Below are positions 1-8,386 of a stretch of 64,000 bases of DNA, piece after piece. Numbering within the stretch: position 1 is the stretch's first letter; each line of letters opens with the position of its first letter. Origin of the DNA: Ricordea florida (Eukaryota > Cnidaria > Anthozoa > Corallimorpharia > Ricordeidae); assembly GCA_949710005.1 (NCBI GenBank), contig OX453282.1:13392236-13456235 (forward strand), given 5' to 3'. The notes beneath the pieces were generated by a model. It was given only the letters and a program-made list of their open reading frames with translations. It searched no databases and had not been told where the DNA came from. The translations under genes and the position numbers were made by a program.

Positions 1-21
1 TTCTATCATATCTCGGCTTGC

Positions 22-38
22 AGAATCTTTGCAATTCT
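22..38. repeat. Short hairpin and TTGCA repeats (representative monomer)
   Basis: AGAAT (22-26) and ATTCT (34-38) are complementary around a 7-nt loop. The loop base differs between A (CTTTGCA) and B (CTTTTCA) types while the stem is kept. TTGCA occurs three times nearby (18-22, 29-33, 45-49) in type A. Confidence 0.35.
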
Positions 39-69
39 GAAACTTTGCAGACTTGTAGTATAACGAAAG

Positions 70-127
70 GCTAACATCTACGTAAAAAGTAAAATTGATT
101 GTAATTCGCAATCCTATTGTATTTCAG
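70..127 (+). promoter_or_regulatory. Splice-acceptor-like tract (representative monomer)
   Basis: CTAAC at 70-74 fits the branch-point consensus, and CCTATTGTATTTCAG at 113-127 fits a 3' splice site. The spacing of about 52 nt is plausible. The tract recurs in nearly every monomer. Branch-point variants exist (GGTAAC, AATAAC, CTAAG at 2467 and 4864). The AG is lost in at least four monomers that read TTTCCGCTG (near 30073, 50457, 55249 and 58841). Function is unproven. Confidence 0.3.
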
Positions 128-166
128 CTGTCAACATATTAGCTTAAGGCAGCTGATTGTAAAGCA

Positions 167-182
167 TACTGCTCAGACAGTA
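167..182. repeat. TACTG/CAGTA hairpin (representative monomer)
   Basis: A perfect 5-bp stem with loop CTCAGA, kept in nearly all copies. Some right-array monomers change the left arm or loop edge (ACTTCTCAG near 49305, 51101, 55891, 57690 and 59484; CAGAAAGTA near 48712 and 57097; CAGCAC near 44506 and 54706). No known RNA family fits. Confidence 0.3.
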
Positions 183-373
183 CTAAAGTTCATCAAATCA
201 GTCCTCATTACACAGATTAGTGACAAACATGCAATTTTCACAACCTTGTAGCATTTAAAATGTAATTTAAAATCAATTTTATCTCGTGATTGTAGTCATT
301 CTTAAGAACAAGATAAAATACAAAGAGATGGTTGCAAGGAAACTCAGCCTTACAGATTTTTGTCAAAACACCA

Positions 374-408
374 TATAAGAGATTGTATGGGCAGGAGGAC
401 CGTCATCT
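374..408 (+). promoter_or_regulatory. TATA-like box with initiator-like motif (representative monomer)
   Basis: TATAAG at 374-379 lies 31 nt upstream of the A of TCATCT (403-408), the spacing expected of a TATA/initiator pair in an RNA polymerase II core promoter. Both motifs recur in almost all monomers. In AT-rich DNA a TATA-like word is expected by chance, so this is weak on its own. Confidence 0.2.
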
Positions 409-410
409 AG

Positions 411-424
411 CGTGGTAAGTTATC
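411..424 (+). promoter_or_regulatory. Splice-donor-like site (representative monomer)
   Basis: CGTG|GTAAGTTATC, with the intron side starting at 415, is a near-optimal match to the U1 snRNA-complementary donor. It is kept in essentially every monomer read. The clear exception is the last one (63927), where GTGGTAAG becomes GTGCTAAG. From the acceptor at 127 to this donor gives a 287-nt potential exon, and from here to the next acceptor at 726 a 312-nt potential intron; together they make the 599-bp period. Confidence 0.35.
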
Positions 425-485
425 GAATCATTTTGAATGTTTTATCTATCTGTCATAGTAGGATATAGACGAAGGTTTAGATAAC
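419..485 (+). other. Potential RNA hairpin with Sm-like site after the donor
   Basis: CATTTTGA (429-436) is one base off the Sm-protein consensus RAUUUUGR. TTATCTA (442-448) is the exact complement of TAGATAA (478-484), giving a 7-bp stem with a 29-nt loop. GTTATC (419-424), next to the donor, can also pair with GATAAC (480-485), so the two pairings exclude each other. Monomers with GAAGGGTTAG, GAAGGCTTAG or TTATATAACG weaken or alter the arm only slightly. It could be chance in AT-rich sequence. Confidence 0.25.
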
Positions 486-549
486 GAATTAAATTTTAAT
501 TGAAACGATTATATTTCCATGTGATTTAAGGAAAGAACTCTTTGTTACT

Positions 550-561
550 ACGCATGCGCAC
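550..561. promoter_or_regulatory. NRF1-like palindromic site (representative monomer)
   Basis: ACGCATGCGCAC. On the minus strand it reads GTGCGCATGCGT and matches the NRF1 consensus YGCGCAYGCGCR at all but one base. The core CGCATGCGCA appears unchanged in every monomer I read, although it holds several CpGs in a satellite that is otherwise poor in them. Its flank varies (TTACTACGC or TTCCTACGC). Confidence 0.4.
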
Positions 562-589
562 TTCATACAATTGCCTTTAAACCCTTAAA

Positions 590-673
590 ATGAAGGATAT
601 TCTATCATATCTCGGCTTGCAGAATCTTTTCAATTCTGAAACTTTGCATACTTGTAGTATAAAGAAAGAATAA
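590..673 (+). other. Recurrent 27-codon ATG reading frame across the monomer junction
   Basis: An ATG at the end of each monomer opens a frame of 27 codons that ends at the TAA in GAATAAC, GGCTAAC or GGGTAAC of the next. The peptide begins MKDILSYLGLQ. All main variants (F/C at residue 14, H/Q at 20, K/T at 25, E/G at 27) keep it open and the stop in place. The lack of indels alone would also keep it open. The start is lost near 24550 (ATTAAAG) and 61706 (AAAGAAAG). I regard it as probably not a gene, given its size, but list it because it is the only ATG frame shared by nearly all copies. Confidence 0.2.
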
Positions 674-1198
674 CATCTACGTAAAAAGTAAAATTGATTG
701 TAATTCGCAATCCTATTGTATTTCAGCTGTCAACATATTAGCTTAAGGCAGCTGATTGTAAAGCATACTGCTCAGACAGTACTAAAGTTCATCAAATCAG
801 TCCTCATTACACAGATTAGTGACAAACATGCAATTTTCACCACCTTGTGGCATTTAAAATGTAATTTAAAATCCATTTTATCTCGTGATTGTAGTCATTC
901 TTAAGAACAAGATAAAATACAAAGAGATGGTTGCAAGGAAACTCAGCCTTACAGATTTTTGTCAAAACACCATATAAGAGATTTTATGGGCAGGAGGACC
1001 GTCATCTAGCGTGGTAAGTTATCGAATCATTTTGAATGTTTTATCTATCTGTCATAGTAGGATATAGACGAAGGTTTAGATAACGAATGAAATTTTAATT
1101 GAAACGATTATATTTCCATGTGATTTAAGGAAAGAACTCTTTGTTACTACGCATGCGCACTTCATACAATTGCCTTTAAACCCTTAAAATGAAAGATA
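600..1198 (+). repeat. Reference satellite monomer, type B
   Basis: The second main subtype. Relative to type A it has CTTTTCAATTC, GCATACTTG, AAAGAAAGAA and TGGCATT in place of TAGCATT. The last change turns an in-frame TAG into TGG and so opens a 62-codon frame. The linked markers travel together in most B copies (1798, 2996, 5392 and others), which shows that A and B are real sublineages, not scattered errors. Some copies mix A and B markers, as expected from exchange within monomers. Confidence 0.9.
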
Positions 1199-4193
1199 TT
1201 CTATCATATCTCGGCTTGCAGAATCTTTGCAATTCTGAAACTTTGCAGACTTGTAGTATAACGAAAGGCTAACATCTACGTAAAAAGTAAAATTGATTGT
1301 AATTCGCAATCCTATTGTATTTCAGCTGTCAACATATTAGCTTGAGGCAGCTGATTGTAAAGCATACTGCTCAGACAGTACTAAAGTTCATCAAATCAGT
1401 CCTCATTACACAGATTAGTGACAAACATGCAATTTTCACCACCTTGTAGCATTTAAAATGTAATTTAAAATCAATTTTATCTCGTGATTGTAGTCATTCT
1501 TGAGAACAAGATAAAATACAAAGAGATGGTTGCAAGGAAACTCAGCCTTACAGATTTTTGTCAAAACACCATATAAGAGATTGTATGGGCAGGAGGACCG
1601 TCATCTAGCGTGGTAAGTTATCGAATCATTTTGAATGTTTTATCTATCTGTCATAGTAGGATATAGACGAAGGTTTAGATAACGAATGAAATTTTAATTG
1701 AAACGATTATATTTCCATGTGATTTAAGGAAAGAACTCTTTGTTACTACGCATGCGCACTTCATACAATTGCCTTTAAACCCTTAAAATGAAAGATATTC
1801 TATCATATCTCGGCTTGCAGAATCTTTTCAATTCTGAAACTTTGCATACTTGTAGTATAAAGAAAGAATAACATCTACGTAAAAAGTAAAATTGATTGTA
1901 ATTCGCAATCCTATTGTATTTCAGCTGTCAACATATTAGCTTAAGGCAGCTGATTGTAAAGCATACTGCTCAGACAGTACTAAAGTTCATCAAATCAGTC
2001 CTCATTACACAGATTAGTGACAAACATGCAATTTTCACCACCTTGTGGCATTTAAAATGTAATTTAAAATCCATTTTATCTCGTGATTGTAGTCATTCTT
2101 AAGAAAAAGATAAAATACAAAGAGATTAGTGCAAGGAAACTCAGCCTTACAGAATTTTGTCAAAACACCATATAAGAGATTGTATGGGCAGGAGGACCGT
2201 CATCTAGCGTGGTAAGTTATCGAATCATTTTGAATGTTTTATCTATCTGTCATAGTAGGATATAGACGAAGGTTTAGATAACGAATGAAATTTTAATTGA
2301 AACGATTATATTTCCATGTGATTTAAGGAAAGAACTCTTTGTTACTACGCATGCGCACTTCATACAATTGCCTTTAAACCCTTAAAATGAAAGATATTCT
2401 ATCATATCTCGGCTTGCAGAATCTTTGCAATTCTGAAACTTTGCAGACTTGTAGTATAACGAAAGGCTAAGATCTACGTAAAAAGTAAAATTGATTGTAA
2501 TTCGCAATCCTATTGTATTTCAGCTGTCAACATATTAGCTTAAGGCAGCTGATTGTAAAGCATACTGCTCAGACAGTACTAAAGTTCATCAAATCAGTCC
2601 TCATTACACAGATTAGTGACAAACATGCAATTTTCACCACCTTGTAGCATTTAAAATGTAATTTAAAATCAATTTTATCTCGTGATTGTAGTCATTCTTA
2701 AGAACAAGATAAAATACAAAGAGATGGTTGCAAGGAAACTCAGCCTTACAGATTTTTGTCAAAACACCATATAAGAGATTGTATGGGCAGGAGGACCGTC
2801 ATCTAGCGTGGTAAGTTATCGAATCATTTTGAATGTTTTATCTATCTGTCATAGTAGGATATAGACGAAGGTTTAGATAACGAATGAAATTTTAATTGAA
2901 ACGATTATATTTCCATGTGATTTAAGGAAAGAACTCTTTGTTACTACGCATGCGCACTTCATACAATTGCCTTTAAACCCTTAAAATGAAAGATATTCTA
3001 TCATATCTCGGCTTGCAGAATCTTTTCAATTCTGAAACTTTGCATACTTGTAGTATAAAGAAAGAATAACATCTACGTAAAAAGTAAAATTGATTGTAGT
3101 TCGCAATCCTATTGTATTTCAGCTGTCAACATATTAGCTTAAGGCAGCTGATTGTAAAGCATACTGCTCAGACAGTACTAAAGTTCATCAAATCAGTCCT
3201 CATTACACAGATTAGTGACAAACATGCAATTTTCACCACCTTGTGGCATTTAAAATGTAATTTAAAATCCATTTTATCTCGTGATTGTAGTCATTCTTAA
3301 GAAAAGGATAAAATACAAAGAGATGGTTGCAAGGAAACTCAGCCTTACAGATTTTTGTCAAAACACCATATAAGAGATTGTATGGGCAGGAGGACCGTCA
3401 TCTAGCGTGGTAAGTTATCGAATCATTTTGAATGTTTTATCTATCTGTCATAGTAGGATATAGACGAAGGTTTAGATAACGAATGAAATTTTAATTGAAA
3501 CGATTATATTTCCATGTGATTTAAGGAAAGAACTCTTTGTTACTACGCATGCGCACTTCATACAATTGCCTTTAAACCCTTAAAATGAAAGATATTCTAT
3601 CATATCTCGGCTTGCAGAATCTTTGCAATTCTGAAACTTTGCAGACTTGTAGTATAACGAAAGGCTAACATCTACGTAAAAAGTAAAATTGATTGTAATT
3701 CGCAATCCTATTGTATTTCAGCTGTCAACATATTAGCTTAAGGCAGCTGATTGTAAAGCATACTGCTCAGACAGTACTAAAGTTCATCAAATCAGTCCTC
3801 ATTACACAGATTAGTGACAAACATGCAATTTTCACAACCTTGTAGCATTTAAAATGTAATTTAAAATCAATTTTATCTCGTGATTGTAGTCATTCTTAAG
3901 AACAAGATAAAATACAAAGAGATGGTTGCAAGGAAACTCAGCCTTACAGATTTTTGTCAAAACACCATATAAGAGATTGTATGGGCAGGAGGACCGTCAT
4001 CTAGCGTGGTAAGTTATCGAATCATTTTGAATGTTTTATCTATCTGTCATAGTAGGATATAGACGAAGGTTTAGATAACGAATGAAATTTTAATTGAAAC
4101 GATTATATTTCCATGTGATTTAAGGAAAGAACTCTTTGTTACTACGCATGCGCACTTCATACAATTGCCTTTAAACCCTTAAAATGAAAGATA

Positions 4194-4792
4194 TTCTATC
4201 ATATCTCGGCTTGCAGAATCTTTGCAATTCTGAAACTTTGCAGACTTGTAGTATAACGAAAGGCTAACATCTACGTAAAAAGTAAAATTGATTGTAATTC
4301 GCAATCCTATTGTATTTCAGCTGTCAACATATTAGCTTAAGGCAGCTGATTGTAAAGCATACTGCTCAGACAGTACTAAAGTTCATCAAATCAGTCCTCA
4401 TTACACAGATTAGTGACAAACATGCAATTTTCACCACCTTGTGGCATTTAAAATGTAATTTAAAATCCATTTTATCTCGTGATTGTAGTCATTCTTAAGA
4501 AAAAGATAAAATACAAAGAGATTAGTGCAAGGAAACTCAGCCTTACAGAATTTTGTCAAAACACCATATAAGAGATTGTATGGGCAGGAGGACCGTCATC
4601 TAGCGTGGTAAGTTATCGAATCATTTTGAATGTTTTATCTATCTGTCATAGTAGGATATAGACGAAGGTTTAGATAACGAATGAAATTTTAATTGAAACG
4701 ATTATATTTCCATGTGATTTAAGGAAAGAACTCTTTGTTACTACGCATGCGCACTTCATACAATTGCCTTTAAACCCTTAAAATGAAAGATA
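4194..4792 (+). repeat. Chimeric A/B monomer at a recombination junction
   Basis: The 5' part carries type A markers (CTTTGCAATTC, GCAGACTTG, ACGAAAGGC up to about 4263). The 3' part carries type B markers (TCACCACC, TGGCATT from about 4431, then AAGAAAAAG and GATTAGTGC). It stands where strict alternation would put an A-to-B step. The switch lies in the identical stretch between about 4267 and 4430. This is the expected product of an out-of-register exchange that created the 2,396-bp repeat. Confidence 0.75.
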
Positions 4793-6589
4793 TTCTATCA
4801 TATCTCGGCTTGCAGAATCTTTGCAATTCTGAAACTTTGCAGACTTGTAGTATAACGAAAGGCTAAGATCTACGTAAAAAGTAAAATTGATTGTAATTCG
4901 CAATCCTATTGTATTTCAGCTGTCAACATATTAGCTTAAGGCAGCTGATTGTAAAGCATACTGCTCAGACAGTACTAAAGTTCATCAAATCAGTCCTCAT
5001 TACACAGATTAGTGACAAACATGCAATTTTCACCACCTTGTAGCATTTAAAATGTAATTTAAAATCAATTTTATCTCGTGATTGTAGTCATTCTTAAGAA
5101 CAAGATAAAATACAAAGAGATGGTTGCAAGGAAACTCAGCCTTACAGATTTTTGTCAAAACACCATATAAGAGATTGTATGGGCAGGAGGACCGTCATCT
5201 AGCGTGGTAAGTTATCGAATCATTTTGAATGTTTTATCTATCTGTCATAGTAGGATATAGACGAAGGTTTAGATAACGAATGAAATTTTAATTGAAACGA
5301 TTATATTTCCATGTGATTTAAGGAAAGAACTCTTTGTTACTACGCATGCGCACTTCATACAATTGCCTTTAAACCCTTAAAATGAAAGATATTCTATCAT
5401 ATCTCGGCTTGCAGAATCTTTTCAATTCTGAAACTTTGCATACTTGTAGTATAAAGAAAGAATAACATCTACGTAAAAAGTAAAATTGATTGTAGTTCGC
5501 AATCCTATTGTATTTCAGCTGTCAACATATTAGCTTAAGGCAGCTGATTGTAAAGCATACTGCTCAGACAGTACTAAAGTTCATCAAATCAGTCCTCATT
5601 ACACAGATTAGTGACAAACATGCAATTTTCACCACCTTGTGGCATTTAAAATGTAATTTAAAATCCATTTTATGTCGTGATTGTAGTCATTCTTAAGAAA
5701 AGGATAAAATACAAAGAGATGGTTGCAAGGAAACTCAGCCTTACAGATTTTTGTCAAAACACCATATAAGAGATTGTATGGGCAGGAGGACCGTCATCTA
5801 GCGTGGTAAGTTATCGAATCATTTTGAATGTTTTATCTATCTGTCATAGTAGGATATAGACGAAGGTTTAGATAACGAATGAAATTTTAATTGAAACGAT
5901 TATATTTCCATGTGATTTAAGGAAAGAACTCTTTGTTACTACGCATGCGCACTTCATACAATTGCCTTTAAACCCTTAAAATGAAAGATATTCTATCATA
6001 TCTCGGCTTGCAGAATCTTTTCAATTCTGAAACTTTGCATACTTGTAGTATAAAGAAAGAATAACATCTACGTAAAAAGTAAAATTGATTGTAATTCGCA
6101 ATCCTATTGTATTTCAGCTGTCAACATATTAGCTTAAGGCAGCTGATTGTAAAGCATACTGCTCAGACAGTACTAAAGTTCATCAAATCAGTCCTCATTA
6201 CACAGATTAGTGACAAACATGCAATTTTCACAACCTTGTAGCATTTAAAATGTAATTTAAAATCAATTTTATCTCGTGATTGTAGTCATTCTTAAGAAAA
6301 AGATAAAATACAAAGAGATTAGTGCAAGGAAACTCAGCCTTACAGATTTTTGTCAAAACACCATATAAGAGATTGTAAGGGCAGGAGGACCGTCATCTAG
6401 CGTGGTAAGTTATCGAATCATTTTGAATGTTTTATCTATCTGTCATAGTAGGATATAGACGAAGGTTTAGATAACGAATGAAATTTTAATTGAAACGATT
6501 ATATTTCCATGTGATTTAAGGAAAGAACTCTTTGTTACTACGCATGCGCACTTCATACAATTGCCTTTAAACCCTTAAAATGAAAGATA

Positions 6590-8386
6590 TTCTATCATAT
6601 CTCGGCTTGCAGAATCTTTGCAATTCTGAAACTTTGCAGACTTGTAGTATAACGAAAGGCTAACATCTACGTAAAAAGTAAAATTGATTGTAATTCGCAA
6701 TCCTATTGTATTTCAGCTGTCAACATATTAGCTTAAGGCAGCTGATTGTAAAGCATACTGCTCAGACAGTACTAAAGTTCATCAAATCAGTCCTCATTAC
6801 ACAGATTAGTGACAAACATTCAATTTTCACCACCTTGTAGCATTTAAAATGTAATTTAAAATCAATTTTATCTCGTGATTGTAGTCATTCTTAAGAACAA
6901 GATAAAATACAAAGAGATGGTTGCAAGGAAACTCAGCCTTACAGATTTTTGTCAAAACACCATATGAGAGATTGTATGGGCAGGAGGACCGTCATCTAGC
7001 GTGGTAAGTTATCGAATAATTTTGAATGTCTTATCTATCTGTCATAGTAGGATATAAACGAAGGTTTAGATAACGAATGAAATTTTAATTGAAACGATTA
7101 TATTTCCATGTGATTTAAGGAAAGAACTCTTTGTTACTACGCATGCGCACTTCATACAATTGCCTTTAAACTCTTAAAATGAAAGATATTCTATCATATC
7201 TCGGCTTGCAGAATCTTTTCAATTTTGAAACTTTGCATACTTGTAGTAGAAAAAAAGAATAACATCTACGTAAAAAGTAAAATTGATTGTAATTCGCAAT
7301 CCTATTGTATTTCAGCTGTCAACATATTAGCTTAAGGCAGCTGATTGTAAAGCATACTGCTCAGACAGTACTAAAGTTCATCAAATCAGTCCTCATTACA
7401 CAGATTAGTGACAAACATGCAATTTTCACCACCTTGTGGCATTTAAAATGTAATTTAAAATCCATTTTATCTCGTGATTGTAGTCATTCTTAAAAAAAGG
7501 ATAAAATACAAAGAGATGGTTGCAAGGAAACTCAGCCTTACAGGTTTTTGTCAAAACACCATATAAGAGATTGTATGGGCAGGAGGACCGTCATCTAGCG
7601 TGGTAAGTTATCGAATTATTTTGAATGTTTTATCTATCTGTCATAGTAGGATATAGACGAAGGTTTAGATAACGAATGAAATTTTAGTTGAAACGATTAT
7701 ATTTCCATGTGATTTAAGGAAAGAACTCTTTGTTACTACGCATGCGCACTTCATACAATTGCCTTTAAACCCTTAAAATGAAAGATATTCTATCATATCT
7801 CGGCTTGCAGAATCTTTGCAATTCTGAAACTTTGCAGACTTGTAGTATAACGAAAGGCTAACATCTACGTAAAAAGTAAAATTAATTGTAATTCGCAATC
7901 CTATTTTATTTCAGCTGTCAACATATTAGCTTAAGGCAGCTGATTGTAAAGCATACTGCTCAGACAGTACTAAAGTTCATCAAATCAGTCCTCATTACAA
8001 AGATTAGTGACAAACATGCAATTTTAACAACCTTGTAGCATTTAAAATGTAATTTAAAATCCATTTTATCTCGGGATTGTAGTCATTCTTAAAAACAAGA
8101 TACAATACAAAGAGATGGTTGCAAGGAAACTCAGCCTTACAGATTTTTGTCAAAACACCATATAAGAGATTGTATGGGCAGGAGGACCGTCATCTAGCGT
8201 GGTAAGTTATCGAATCATTTTGAATGTTTTATCTATCTGTCATAGTAGGATATAGACGAAGGTTTAGATAACGAATGAAATTTTAATTGAAACGATTATA
8301 TTTCCATGTGATTTAAGGAAAGAACTCTTTGTTACTACGCATGCGCACTTCATACAATTGCCTTTAAATCCTTAAAATGAAAGATA
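6590..8386 (+). repeat. Three-monomer higher-order unit x-y-z, copy 1 (1,797 bp)
   Basis: Three distinguishable monomers in a row. x (6590) has ACATTCAATTTTC, GAATGTCTTATC, GGATATAAACG and AAACTCTTAAAAT. y (7189) is B-like with TGGCATT, CTTAAAAAAAGG and CAGGTTTTTG. z (7788) has AAATTAATTG, CCTATTTTATTTC, TTTTAACAACC, TCTCGGGATTG and GATACAATAC. The y-z pair recurs at 12580-13777, and the full triple at 16773-18569 and 18570-20366. The lag between z copies is an exact multiple of 599 (9 monomers, then 8). Confidence 0.8.

Larger units (their letters stand above)
1..599 (+). repeat. Reference satellite monomer, type A
   Basis: One full monomer, used here as the coordinate frame for internal motifs. 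Type A is marked by CTTTGCAATTC (28-38), GCAGACTTG (47-55), ACGAAAGGC (62-70) and TAGCATT (249-255). In order it contains a short hairpin (22-38), a branch-point-like CTAAC (70-74), a splice-acceptor-like tract ending at 127, a TACTG/CAGTA hairpin (167-182), a TATA-like box (374-379), a splice-donor-like GTAAGT (415-420), a larger hairpin (442-484), an NRF1-like palindrome (550-561) and an ATG (590) that opens a 27-codon frame into the next monomer. By eye, positions from about 370 to 599 vary less between copies than 20-75 or 220-330. The length of 599 is close to three nucleosome repeats. Confidence 0.95.
1..5990 (+). repeat. Higher-order alternation of A and B monomers (1,198 bp), nested in a 2,396-bp repeat
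   Basis: Type A and type B monomers alternate: A at 1, 1199, 2397 and 3595; B at 600, 1798 and 2996. On top of this, a tetramer-length lag of 2,396 bp is visible. The rare markers GATTAGTGCAAGG with CAGAATTTTG (2125 and 4521 areas), CTAAGATCT (2467 and 4864) and GATTGTAGTTCGC (3093 and 5489) recur in the same order. This indicates that a block of at least three monomers was duplicated recently by unequal exchange. Confidence 0.8.

Noticed and set aside
131-205. A tRNA-like stretch (A-box-like TAGCTTAAGG at 140-149, TACTG/CAGTA arm, GTTCATCAAATC further on), suggesting a tRNA or SINE origin.
   Set aside because: The arm has a 6-nt rather than 7-nt loop, the B-box match is poor and no acceptor stem can be drawn.
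577-592. Telomere-like word AAACCCTTAAA in each monomer.
   Set aside because: It occurs as a single copy per monomer and is not a run of CCCTAA units.
1-599. CENP-B box in the monomer as a centromere marker.
   Set aside because: No stretch fits NTTCGNNNNANNCGGGN on either strand. The centromeric role is therefore neither supported nor excluded by this test.
716-904. A 62-codon frame repeated in over 30 monomers (716, 1914, 3112 and so on to 52847).
   Set aside because: It opens with TTG, has no ATG at the start, spans the acceptor-like CAG, and exists only where TAG at offset 249 is mutated to TGG. Most monomers keep the stop. It is a by-product of the repeat, not a gene family.
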